In this document: positions 1 to 6,079 of the stretch, in pieces
How the letters are laid out: each line of letters starts with the position of its first letter
Numbering within the stretch: the stretch's first letter is position 1
From: CAXRGH01 sp964230195
GTDB taxonomy: Bacteria; Pseudomonadota; Gammaproteobacteria; Enterobacterales; Alteromonadaceae
Assembly: GCA_964230195.1 (NCBI GenBank)
Contig: CAXRGH010000156.1
Location: forward strand, 1 to 6,907
Direction of reading: 5' to 3'
Length of the DNA stretch: 6,907 bases
Translations under genes and position numbers: made by a program
The notes under the pieces: model-generated
The model's input: only the letters and a program-made list of their open reading frames with translations
Told to the model about the DNA's origin: nothing
Databases searched by the model: none

Positions 1-31
1 ACTGGAGTTCAGACGTGTGCTCTTCCGATCT
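1..31. other. Illumina TruSeq adapter remnant (not genomic)
   Basis: These 31 bases match, from memory, the 3' part of the Illumina TruSeq indexed-adapter / read-2 primer sequence, ending in the well-known GCTCTTCCGATCT. The murA reading frame begins immediately after it, at base 32, and matches the MurA family right up to that junction. The stretch is therefore library adapter left on the end of an assembled contig and should be trimmed. It also means the murA truncation is technical, not biological. Confidence 0.97.
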
Positions 32-501
32 CTCGCACCTTTCAATCGACCATCGACCTTAGCATTAACATAGCCGCCATCAACGGTAATTTCAGCGCCC
101 ATTTTACGTAGACCTTCAAGATGCAAATCAACCGGGCGTGCACCGATTGCACAGCCTCCCGGAAGAGAAACTTTTGCCTGTCCGTGTCGCGCTAATAATG
201 GTCCCAAGACGAGAATCGAAGCTCGCATCGTCTTAACCAAATCATAAGGAGCGATCCACTCATTCGCATTGTGACAATCGACACTCACCTTATCACCGTC
301 TTGCGATACATTGGCACCTAATTCAGATAATAGGTTAACGGTTGTAGTAATGTCTCTAAGCGCTGGCACGTTAGAGAAATTCATTACTCCATCACTTAGC
401 AGGCTTGAGATGAGCAGAGGCAAAGCCGCATTCTTTGCACCAGATATGACAACATCACCAATGAGAGGCTTATCGTGTCCTTTAACAATTAACTTCGACA
501 T
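32..501 (-). CDS. murA: UDP-N-acetylglucosamine 1-carboxyvinyltransferase MurA, N-terminal part (truncated by contig end)
   Basis: MurA transfers the enolpyruvyl group of phosphoenolpyruvate to UDP-GlcNAc, the first committed cytoplasmic step of peptidoglycan synthesis and the target of fosfomycin. The 156 complete codons visible start MSKLIVKG. They include the substrate-binding SGAKNAALP segment (Lys23-Asn24, the K22-N23 pair of E. coli), the YDLVKTMRAS stretch (about residues 86-95) and the active-site loop LPGGCAIGARPVDLH with the catalytic Cys at residue 117 (Cys115 in E. coli). Keeping Cys rather than Asp implies a fosfomycin-sensitive type of active site. The full protein is normally about 420 residues, so roughly the last 60 percent is missing; reading stops at VDGRLKGA, where adapter sequence begins. 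The ATG at 501 lies 12 nt after the ibaG stop and is preceded by an AGG ribosome-binding site, so murA is probably co-transcribed with ibaG. Confidence 0.96.
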
Positions 502-513
502 TGAATCAACCTA

Positions 514-762
514 TCAGTTAAATAAACTTTCACGTTTCCACTGCTCAGGAGTGAAAGCTTTGATTGTCAATGCGTGAATCTCTCCAGAAGCAATATGCTC
601 AGACAAAGGACCGTAGATCGTTTGTTGTTTTTTGACTCGCGACATACCGTCGAATATCTGGCCGACAGCTATCACATTGTAATGTGAACCTTCACCGGAT
701 ACTTTTACGAGATCAACCTCAAGAGCATTTTCAAGTAACGTTTTTATTTCGTTCAATTCCAT
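514..762 (-). CDS. ibaG: BolA-family protein IbaG (YrbA)
   Basis: This is a small cytoplasmic protein of the BolA/IbaG family. Family members partner with monothiol glutaredoxins in iron-sulfur cluster handling; in E. coli ibaG is linked to acid stress. The visible family signature is the VSGEGSHYNVIAVG segment, the FDGMSRVKKQQTIYGPL block, and the C-terminal EIHALTIKAFTPEQW, which carries the conserved His that ligates the cluster in related complexes. I chose the ATG at 762 (82 residues, MELNEIK...) because an AGGT motif sits six bases upstream. An in-frame GTG at 768 would add two residues but would lie almost on top of that ribosome-binding site. The gene lies directly upstream of murA, as in E. 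coli. Here it is separated from mlaC by about 257 nt of apparently non-coding DNA instead of following mlaB. Confidence 0.95.
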   Translation of the reverse strand: MELNEIKTLLENALEVDLVKVSGEGSHYNVIAVGQIFDGMSRVKKQQTIYGPLSEHIASGEIHALTIKAFTPEQWKRESLFN

Positions 763-1019
763 CAACACACACCTACTATAAAACTGAATAGGGTAGTTTA
801 ACGGTAAAAGGGGGAGGAAGTCGCTTACTTTTTTTCATTTTGTTGTATGAGATAAAAAAAAGCAGCTAACGAGGTCAAAGTGCTAGCGATTATGTCTTTT
901 AAGGGTTAGCAATTAGCGCCCATGTAGGGCTATTGTCACTCACAAACCCCAATAACCATGGGTAAACATCACACATCGAAAAGCGTTTCGGTAACAACGT
1001 AAAACTGCTTAACGAGTCA
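763..1019. other. Gene-free interval where mlaB normally lies
   Basis: In E. coli the STAS-domain gene mlaB (about 97 codons) sits between mlaC and ibaG. Here the interval is about 257 nt, shorter than a full mlaB. I read all three minus-strand frames and each is broken by stops: TGA directly after the mlaC stop, TAA at 899-901, and others. None shows the STAS signature (a DLS-x-V-x-x-xDSxGLAL-type stretch). The longest minus-strand open stretch is 39 codons ending at 899, with an internal ATG at 976 and no ribosome-binding site; its residues resemble nothing I recognise. The interval also holds a hairpin with a U-run (854-887), several GTTAGC/GCTAAC-type repeats and a small GCCC/GGGC stem at 918-930. 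It may carry the ibaG promoter, but I see no convincing -35/-10 pair. Confidence 0.75.
854..887 (-). terminator. Possible intrinsic terminator after mlaC
   Basis: Read on the minus strand, GCTAGC (887-882) can pair with GTTAGC (870-865) across an 11-nt loop. This gives a 6-bp stem with one G-U pair, followed after three bases by a run of eight T (861-854). The arrangement and position, about 130 nt past the mlaC stop, fit a Rho-independent terminator for mlaFEDC. The stem is short and the loop large, so it may be weak and allow read-through to ibaG-murA. Confidence 0.4.
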
Positions 1020-1658
1020 CTATTCGATGATGACTTTTGTATTTTTCTTAAGTAGTTCCACCACAGCATCAATGCCCTGTTGACGGAGAATACTGCTTAC
1101 CTCGCTTTGCTTAGCGGATATCAAGCTGATTCCCTCTGCGATCATGTCATAGACTTTCCATTCGTTAGTCTTTTTGTTGTATCTCGCTTTCAGGGCAAAG
1201 TTGATATCAGGTTTTCCTTCAGACTTTACCACTGCGCGAATTGTAGACACTTTCTGTCCTTTTTGAGTCGGGCGATACTCAAATTGCACGGTGTAATTTT
1301 CGAATTTCATGAATGCCGTTGCGTAAGTTGCAACTAGGTAATCCTTAAAGGCTATCATGTATGTCGGTAATTTTTCTCTCGGGACTTTTTTAAAAGAACT
1401 ACCGAGAACTTTGTATGCCGCGTATTTATAATCGACGTGGGGCAATAAGTGCTGGGACAACAGATCAATGATGAGTTGTGGGTCTTGCTTTATTGCATCA
1501 CGTTCGATTTCAATTGATTTTAAAACTTTCTGCGTAACATGGGGAATGACAACTTGAGGATCCTTTGACTCACTAGCATGCGCAATCGTACTCAAAGTCG
1601 TCAGAGCAAATATAACCACTGATAACCCAAAAGATAAAACTGTTTTATACAAACTCAT
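1020..1658 (-). CDS. mlaC: Periplasmic phospholipid-binding protein MlaC
   Basis: MlaC is the soluble carrier that shuttles phospholipid across the periplasm between the outer-membrane MlaA-porin complex and the inner-membrane MlaFED complex. The 212-residue length matches E. coli MlaC (211). Residues 1-28 form a typical Sec signal peptide: a Lys at position 5, a hydrophobic core of about residues 6-24, and AHA before the predicted cleavage site (AHA|SE). The mature part shows family features such as QDPQLIIDLLSQHLLPHVDY, the LGSSFKKVP and FKDYLVATYATAF segments, and NEWKVYDMIAEGISLI near the C-terminus, where the lipid-binding pocket fold is completed. The ATG at 1658 lies 5 nt past the mlaD stop. 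Its ribosome-binding site, AAGGAG, lies inside the last mlaD codons, so translation is probably coupled. It is the last clearly recognised mla gene here. Confidence 0.96.
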   Translation of the reverse strand: MSLYKTVLSFGLSVVIFALTTLSTIAHASESKDPQVVIPHVTQKVLKSIEIERDAIKQDPQLIIDLLSQHLLPHVDYKYAAYKVLGSSFKKVPREKLPTYMIAFKDYLVATYATAFMKFENYTVQFEYRPTQKGQKVSTIRAVVKSEGKPDINFALKARYNKKTNEWKVYDMIAEGISLISAKQSEVSSILRQQGIDAVVELLKKNTKVIIE

Positions 1659-1663
1659 AATAC

Positions 1664-2131
1664 TTAATCTCCTTGGCTAAACAAAAACTGGCCTATCAAA
1701 TCTTCAAGTACGAGAGCAGACTTGGTATCTTCAATAAAATCACCATCAACTAAAACATCAGATTCATCGATTAAAAAACCGGGTTGCAGTCCAATATATT
1801 GCTCACCGAGCAAGCCGGAAGTCAGTATTGAAACAGAAGTCGTATCTGGTAACTCTTTATACATGTCAGAAATGGCCAAGGTGACTACTGGTGTATAATC
1901 CACAGGGTCGACCGTGATTGCGGTTACTCTGCCAACAGTTACACCGCCAATTTTAATTGCTGAGCGTGATTTTAACCCACCAATATTATCGAACTTGGCA
2001 TGCAATAAATACGTGTTTGTTTCACCCTGTAAACCGGCATTCACTACTTTTAACGATAAAAACACGACCGCCAATATTGTTATTAAGGTGAACAAGCCAA
2101 CTGCGACTTCTAGGGTTTTCGTATTCTTCAT
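1664..2131 (-). CDS. mlaD: MCE-domain phospholipid transport protein MlaD
   Basis: MlaD is anchored in the inner membrane, where six copies form the ring through which phospholipid passes between MlaE and MlaC. In the 155 residues I see one N-terminal membrane helix (about 8-30), then a single MCE domain (about 40-118) with the KFDNIGGLKSRSAIKIGGVTVGRV block. The pore-loop motif SGLLGEQYIGL has paired leucines at 107-108, equivalent to the functionally important Leu106-Leu107 of E. coli. The protein ends with the conserved helix TKSALVLEDLIGQFLF (136-151) and then only SQGD, so it lacks the longer disordered tail of E. coli MlaD (183 residues). The start lies 3 nt past the mlaE stop, with a GGAG site overlapping the end of mlaE, as expected for coupled subunits. 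Confidence 0.97.
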   Translation of the reverse strand: MKNTKTLEVAVGLFTLITILAVVFLSLKVVNAGLQGETNTYLLHAKFDNIGGLKSRSAIKIGGVTVGRVTAITVDPVDYTPVVTLAISDMYKELPDTTSVSILTSGLLGEQYIGLQPGFLIDESDVLVDGDFIEDTKSALVLEDLIGQFLFSQGD

Positions 2132-2134
2132 TCC

Positions 2135-2911
2135 TTACTCCAATCCGAACATTAATGCCGTTAAAATAAAATCCAACCCAAGTACTAATAACGACGAATA
2201 CACAACTGTCTGGGTTGTTGCTTGACTGATCCCTTCAGAGGTGGGTAAACAATCATAACCTTTAAATACCGCCACGTAGGTAACGATGAAAGCGAACACT
2301 ATACTTTTGATACAGCCATTTAAAACGTCTTGCTGCCATGAAACAGTAGATTGCATAACCGACCAATAACTGCCAGAGTCTACCCCCAACCAGTCGACAC
2401 CGACTAAGTAACCTCCAATAATACCGACCACACTGAATAGCAGTGCTAACATCGGCATTGAAACAATGCCCGCCAGCAAGCGAGGTGCAATGATACGTTT
2501 GATAGGGTCAACTGCCATCATTTCAAGCGAACTTAACTGTTCTGTTGCTTTCATTAGGCCTATCTCAGCAGTCAATGCAGAACCTGCTCTACCAGCAAAC
2601 AGTAATGCGGTAACAACTGGCCCCAACTCTCTCAGTAAAGACAAGGCAACAAATGGCCCTAAGCTAGCTTCGGCTCCATAATCAACAAGTACAGTATAGC
2701 TTTGAAGTGCCATGACCATCCCAATAAATAAGCCGGCTACTAATATGATCGGCAAGGACTGCACGCCCAATACGTACATTTGTTTGATAAATAGAGGAAA
2801 ATTTTTGAGTCTTGGAACACTAGCAAAAACATTCCATAGCATGAGTGAACTGCGGCCAAGTGCTTTAAGCCGAGCGATAACGTTTGCTCCTAAGCGTTCA
2901 ATTTGCTTCAT
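2135..2911 (-). CDS. mlaE: Phospholipid ABC transporter permease MlaE
   Basis: MlaE is the inner-membrane permease; two copies sit between the MlaF ATPases in the cytoplasm and the MlaD ring in the periplasm. The 258 residues match the E. coli length (260). Visible features are an amphipathic N-terminal region (about 1-45), a first strongly hydrophobic segment (about 50-75), and the family core LRELGPVVTALLFAGRAGSA with the following ALTAEIGLMKATEQL and MMAVDP (about 92-136). That region contains the cytoplasmic contact with the ATPase. Further membrane segments lie at about 145-172, 198-217 and 237-256. Its ATG overlaps the mlaF stop by four bases (ATGA), which indicates translational coupling with the ATPase. 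Nothing looks broken. Confidence 0.97.
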   Translation of the reverse strand: MKQIERLGANVIARLKALGRSSLMLWNVFASVPRLKNFPLFIKQMYVLGVQSLPIILVAGLFIGMVMALQSYTVLVDYGAEASLGPFVALSLLRELGPVVTALLFAGRAGSALTAEIGLMKATEQLSSLEMMAVDPIKRIIAPRLLAGIVSMPMLALLFSVVGIIGGYLVGVDWLGVDSGSYWSVMQSTVSWQQDVLNGCIKSIVFAFIVTYVAVFKGYDCLPTSEGISQATTQTVVYSSLLVLGLDFILTALMFGLE

Positions 2912-3705
2912 ATACTATTCCCCAGACTCATTTCGTTCTCAGGAAAATGAAAAGGAACAGGTCCATCAGACTCACCGTTTAAAAACTGTTGAACCAGCGG
3001 TGAATTATGATTCATGATTTCTTGCGGTGTTCCTTCTCCAATAACGGATTGTTCGGCAATGATGTACACATAATCGGCTATAGAAAGCACCTCATCGACG
3101 TCATGTGTTACCACAATGGAAGTCAGCGCTAATGAATCTGTCAGTCCTTTGATAAGCTTTACCAACACTCCCATTGAAATAGGATCTTGCCCTGCAAATG
3201 GCTCGTCATACATAATGAGTTGAGGATCAAGCGCTATTGTCCTGGCAAGTGCAACGCGTCTCGCCATACCACCTGAAAGCTCGCTTGGCATTAATTGCGC
3301 TGCTCCTCTTAATCCAACTGCGTGGAGCTTGGATAGAACAATGGTACGAATCGACGATTCATCGAGTTGTGTATTTTCACGTAATGGAAACGCTACATTG
3401 TCATACACTGACATGTCGGTAAACAACGCACCACTTTGGAAAAGCATCCCCATGCTTTTACGCGCTTCAAACAAGGCGCTTCTTGATAACGAGGGAATAG
3501 ATTGGTTATTAAAAACGATGTCTCCGCTATCAGGGGATATTTGACCACTGATCAAACGCAACAGTGTGGTTTTTCCGATTCCACTTGGCCCCATTACAGC
3601 CGTTACCTTGCCGGTTTCAAACTGCATATTGAGATTACTGTAAATGACTCTGTCACCTTGTGAGAAGGATAAATCGTTAATTTTCACTAATGACTTAACA
3701 GTCAA
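2908..3705 (-). CDS. mlaF: Phospholipid ABC transporter ATP-binding protein MlaF (TTG start)
   Basis: MlaF is the cytoplasmic ATPase that powers phospholipid movement through MlaE/MlaD. All ABC motifs are intact (numbering from the TTG): Walker A GPSGIGKTT 39-47, Q-loop Gln90 in MLFQSGALFTDM, signature LSGGM 143-147, Walker B LIMYDEP 163-169, D-loop GQDP 172-175 and H-loop His201. The C-terminal extension with DGPVPF (247-252) is typical of MlaF and, in E. coli, takes part in contacts between MlaF subunits near MlaB. I place the start at TTG 3705 because AGGAG (3717-3713) lies seven bases upstream and family similarity begins just there, giving 265 residues (E. coli 269). An in-frame ATG at 3789 would add 28 residues unlike the family and would lie upstream of the likely transcription start. 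First gene of the operon. Confidence 0.95.
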   Translation of the reverse strand: MTVKSLVKINDLSFSQGDRVIYSNLNMQFETGKVTAVMGPSGIGKTTLLRLISGQISPDSGDIVFNNQSIPSLSRSALFEARKSMGMLFQSGALFTDMSVYDNVAFPLRENTQLDESSIRTIVLSKLHAVGLRGAAQLMPSELSGGMARRVALARTIALDPQLIMYDEPFAGQDPISMGVLVKLIKGLTDSLALTSIVVTHDVDEVLSIADYVYIIAEQSVIGEGTPQEIMNHNSPLVQQFLNGESDGPVPFHFPENEMSLGNSI

Positions 3706-3712
3706 TGCATAT

Positions 3713-3717
3713 CTCCT
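3713..3717 (-). promoter_or_regulatory. Ribosome-binding site fixing the mlaF TTG start
   Basis: On the minus strand the sequence reads TTAGGAG, seven bases before TTG at 3705. The only nearby ATG (3709-3707) opens a frame that stops after two codons. This strong Shine-Dalgarno sequence therefore selects the TTG. Confidence 0.8.
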
Positions 3718-3756
3718 AATTTCCGCACTAAATTCGCCATACTTATGCCAGTAACA

Positions 3757-3786
3757 AGTATAGTGGCTACCAAAACATCGTACCAA
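3757..3786 (-). promoter_or_regulatory. Putative sigma-70-type promoter of mlaFEDC
   Basis: On the minus strand, TTGGTA (3786-3781, 4 of 6 to the -35 consensus) and TATACT (3762-3757, 5 of 6 to the -10 consensus) are separated by 18 bases. Transcription would begin near 3750, leaving a leader of about 45 nt before the TTG start. Position and spacing fit the first promoter of the operon; it is inferred from consensus only. Confidence 0.5.
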
Positions 3787-4047
3787 CATTCAACAATCAT
3801 TCAGCATAAATTTCCTAAACAATTCGTATCATGTTGTTTTGGACAGTATACTTTGCTGTAAATAATTAAATACCAGTCGGTACAAAATAATACAATAGCG
3901 TCAAAAAGTCTACCGTATATACCGTGTAATCTCGATTTTTAATAGGATTTAGATGTAAGATAATGTAAAAAGTAATCAAAACACCTCTAAGAAGTAAAAT
4001 ATCGCCAATAACTCATATTTACCTTTGGTCTTGGCGCCAATATCATC

Positions 4048-4061
4048 TACATTCAAATGTA
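4048..4061. promoter_or_regulatory. Interrupted palindrome upstream of yrbG (candidate operator)
   Basis: TACATT and AATGTA form a perfect 6-bp inverted repeat with a two-base centre. It lies about 20 bases before a possible -10 box (TATACT, 4081-4086), so it is in a position where a regulator could act on yrbG. A function is only inferred. Confidence 0.25.
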
Positions 4062-4136
4062 TTTGTGTGAGTCTGAGTTATATACTTTTGACGGAATACG
4101 CGTACAATAACTCTTTTTTTCGACGTGATGTTTATA

Positions 4137-5099
4137 ATGTTTATTGAAGTTCTGATTTTCTTCACAGGTCTATTATTACTTAGCTGGAGTGCCGATAGAT
4201 TCGTTCATGGGGCATCTGCACTTGCGCAGAACGTTGGAATGTCGCCAATGCTGATCGGTCTCACTATCGTGGCGATGGGCTCTTCAGCCCCCGAAATAAT
4301 GGTTGCGGCATCAGCCTCTGTGAACGGAAATGTCGATACCGCAGTGGGTAATGCACTGGGTTCGAATATTACCAACATCGCCCTTGTGCTCGGTGTTACC
4401 GCAATCATAAAACCTCTCATTGTTTCATCAACAACAGTGAAAAGAGAAATGCCGATTGCTATTTTTATCACTAGTCTTGTAGTTTACTTTTTGCACGACC
4501 AATATCTATCATTTAACGAAGGAATTATTCTAAGCAGCCTGTTTTTTTTCGTCATCGGTGGACTCGCATATATCTCTTATCAATCCGACAAGACAGACCC
4601 ATTTCATGCTGATGCTGCCGAAGAATTACCGAGAAATGTGTCAACCTCAGCAGCTGTCTTTTGGGTAGTCGTTGGTTTAATTTTATTACCCACTAGCGCC
4701 ACATTTATGGTTGATTCTGCCAGTGAGATTGCTCGCCATTTTGGAATCAGCGATTTGGTAATAGGCTTGACTATTATTGCCGTTGGCACCTCACTACCGG
4801 AACTTGCAGCCAGTATTGCAGGAGTAATAAAGGGTGAAGATGACCTCGCCCTTGGTAATATTATTGGTTCGTGCATATTCAATGCACTCGCCGTGATGGC
4901 AATGCCTGCATTGATCGCGCCTGGCGCAATTGACGCATTAGCAACCACTCGAGACTCATACGTGATGTTAGCATTGACCTTGTTATTGGTGATTTTCAGT
5001 TTCAACATTGGGTTAAAAAGCTCGCGCCGCATTAACCGCTTTGAAGGGATTCTATTACTAACATGTTTCGTCACATATCAAGTGTACTTATTTAACTAG
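4137..5099 (+). CDS. yrbG: Calcium/sodium antiporter family protein YrbG
   Basis: This is an inner-membrane protein of the CaCA (Ca2+/cation antiporter) superfamily; the physiological role of E. coli YrbG is not well defined. It is very hydrophobic, with about ten membrane segments in two inverted halves joined by an acidic cytoplasmic-type loop (about residues 150-170). Both alpha-repeats are visible. The first has GSSAPEIMVA (48-57) and GNALGSNITN (71-80); the second has GTSLPELAAS (217-226) and GNIIGSCIFN (240-249). Both carry the central ion-binding Glu (53 and 222). The usual GSN/GAN of the second repeat reads GSC. I prefer ATG 4137 (320 residues), because it aligns with the E. coli N-terminus (325 residues) and a weak GTGAT pairs with the 16S tail. 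ATG 4128 or GTG 4125 are possible. The gene is first in the plus-strand operon, 11 nt before kdsD. Confidence 0.93.
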   Translation: MFIEVLIFFTGLLLLSWSADRFVHGASALAQNVGMSPMLIGLTIVAMGSSAPEIMVAASASVNGNVDTAVGNALGSNITNIALVLGVTAIIKPLIVSSTTVKREMPIAIFITSLVVYFLHDQYLSFNEGIILSSLFFFVIGGLAYISYQSDKTDPFHADAAEELPRNVSTSAAVFWVVVGLILLPTSATFMVDSASEIARHFGISDLVIGLTIIAVGTSLPELAASIAGVIKGEDDLALGNIIGSCIFNALAVMAMPALIAPGAIDALATTRDSYVMLALTLLLVIFSFNIGLKSSRRINRFEGILLLTCFVTYQVYLFN

Positions 5100-5110
5100 G
5101 GTCTCTATTT

Positions 5111-6079
5111 ATGCCGATTTCTTTTATTCAGTCAGCTCATCAAGTCATCGATATTGAATCAAGCGCCATCGAACAACTCAAGAGCAATCTTGATGAAACG
5201 TTCAACCAGGCATGTCAAATTATTCTTAATAACCAAGGTAAAGTTGTTGTTTCTGGGATGGGAAAATCCGGTCATATTGGCAATAAAATGGCAGCCACCT
5301 TTGCGAGCACGGGAACACCCTCGTTTTTTATGCATCCAGGTGAGGCCAGCCATGGCGATTTGGGCATGTTGTCGAGCGGTGATGTATTCATCGCAATCTC
5401 AAACTCGGGTGAATCATCTGAACTCATCACACTACTTCCAGTTGTCAAAAGACTAGGGGTCAAAATTATCGCCATCACTGGTAATCCACAATCAAGTTTA
5501 GCCAGACAAGCAAACATTCACTTATTGGTACAAGTTGAGAAAGAAGCTTGCTCTCTTAACTTAGCGCCAACGGCCAGTACCACGGCAACGCTTGTACTTG
5601 GGGATGCTCTTGCCATTGCATTACTGGACGCTCGAGGATTCACATCAGAACAATTTGCTTTGTCTCATCCTGGCGGTGCGCTTGGTCGAAAATTATTGCT
5701 GACCATAAACTCGTTAATGCACAAAGGAAATCAATTACCACTCGTCAATCAAAATTCATCAGTTGCAGAGGCACTTGTCGAGATGTCGAGTAAGGGACTC
5801 GGAATGACTGGAGTGCACAACGAAAACGGACAGTTCGTTGGGATATTTACCGACGGCGACTTACGTCGCATTCTGGACCATGATGTTCAGATAAAAGAAA
5901 CTCGTATCGTTGAAGTGATGACAAAAGACTGTATTACTGTGAAGCAAACAATGATGGCAGCTGAATTACTTCATATTATGGAACAAAAACGAATCAACGG
6001 AGTCTTTGTGCTAAATGACGAAGATCATCCAATTGGTGCAATTAATATGCATGATTTGCTTCGTGCAGGAGTATTGTAA
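5111..6079 (+). CDS. kdsD: D-arabinose 5-phosphate isomerase KdsD
   Basis: KdsD converts D-ribulose 5-phosphate to D-arabinose 5-phosphate, the first step toward Kdo of the LPS inner core, in the cytoplasm. The 322 residues (E. coli 328) contain an N-terminal SIS sugar-isomerase domain (about 35-170) followed by two CBS domains (about 203-260 and 268-322). Visible active-site elements are GMGKSGHIGNK (Lys52), HPGEASHGDLGM (His81), the SNSGESSE phosphosugar loop (97-104), KEACSLNLAPTASTTA (Glu145) and SHPGGALGR (His186). These correspond to Lys59, His88, Glu152 and His193 of E. coli KdsD. The CBS pair shows the usual GIFTDGDLRR stretch. The start is preceded by a weak AGGG nine bases upstream, 11 nt after the yrbG stop. 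The stop overlaps the kdsC start by one base (TAATG). Confidence 0.97.
   Translation: MPISFIQSAHQVIDIESSAIEQLKSNLDETFNQACQIILNNQGKVVVSGMGKSGHIGNKMAATFASTGTPSFFMHPGEASHGDLGMLSSGDVFIAISNSGESSELITLLPVVKRLGVKIIAITGNPQSSLARQANIHLLVQVEKEACSLNLAPTASTTATLVLGDALAIALLDARGFTSEQFALSHPGGALGRKLLLTINSLMHKGNQLPLVNQNSSVAEALVEMSSKGLGMTGVHNENGQFVGIFTDGDLRRILDHDVQIKETRIVEVMTKDCITVKQTMMAAELLHIMEQKRINGVFVLNDEDHPIGAINMHDLLRAGVL

Larger units (their letters stand above)
3706..4136. other. Divergent intergenic region between the mla and yrbG-kds-lpt operons
   Basis: This 431-nt AT-rich region separates two divergent operons and holds no open frame I would call a gene. On its left side is the mlaF promoter and ribosome-binding site. 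In the middle are a short inverted repeat TACC-AGTC-GGTA (3871-3882), two TACCGT copies around a GTATATAC palindrome (about 3911-3924), the 10-bp palindrome TTGGCGCCAA (4031-4040) and the interrupted palindrome TACATT-CA-AATGTA (4048-4061). On the right, possible -10 boxes for yrbG are TATACT (4081-4086) and TACAAT (4103-4108), but neither has a good -35 at the right distance. A TTGACG at 4088-4093 has no matching -10. I see no tRNA, riboswitch or insertion-sequence remnant. Confidence 0.7.

Noticed and set aside
32..501. murA as a truncated pseudogene
   Set aside because: The frame is intact with the catalytic Cys present and ends exactly at adapter sequence, so the truncation is an assembly edge.
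899..1018. A 39-codon open stretch on the minus strand just after mlaC, as a possible mlaB remnant or small gene
   Set aside because: The internal ATG at 976 has no ribosome-binding site, the residues show no STAS pattern or any family I recognise, and the length is within chance.
3706..3789. N-terminal extension of MlaF from the ATG at 3789
   Set aside because: The extra residues do not resemble MlaF proteins, the region contains the likely promoter, and the strong ribosome-binding site points to TTG 3705.
4088..4108. TTGACG plus TACAAT as a yrbG promoter
   Set aside because: The boxes are only nine bases apart, far too close for a sigma-70 promoter.
4098..4120. TACGCGTA palindrome followed by a T-run as a terminator before yrbG
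   Set aside because: The palindrome has no loop and cannot form a stable RNA hairpin; it also lies directly before the yrbG start, where termination makes no sense.
4604..5074. A 156-codon open frame on the minus strand inside yrbG
   Set aside because: It is wholly antisense to a well-conserved gene, shows no recognisable family, and looks like a shadow of the yrbG codon pattern.
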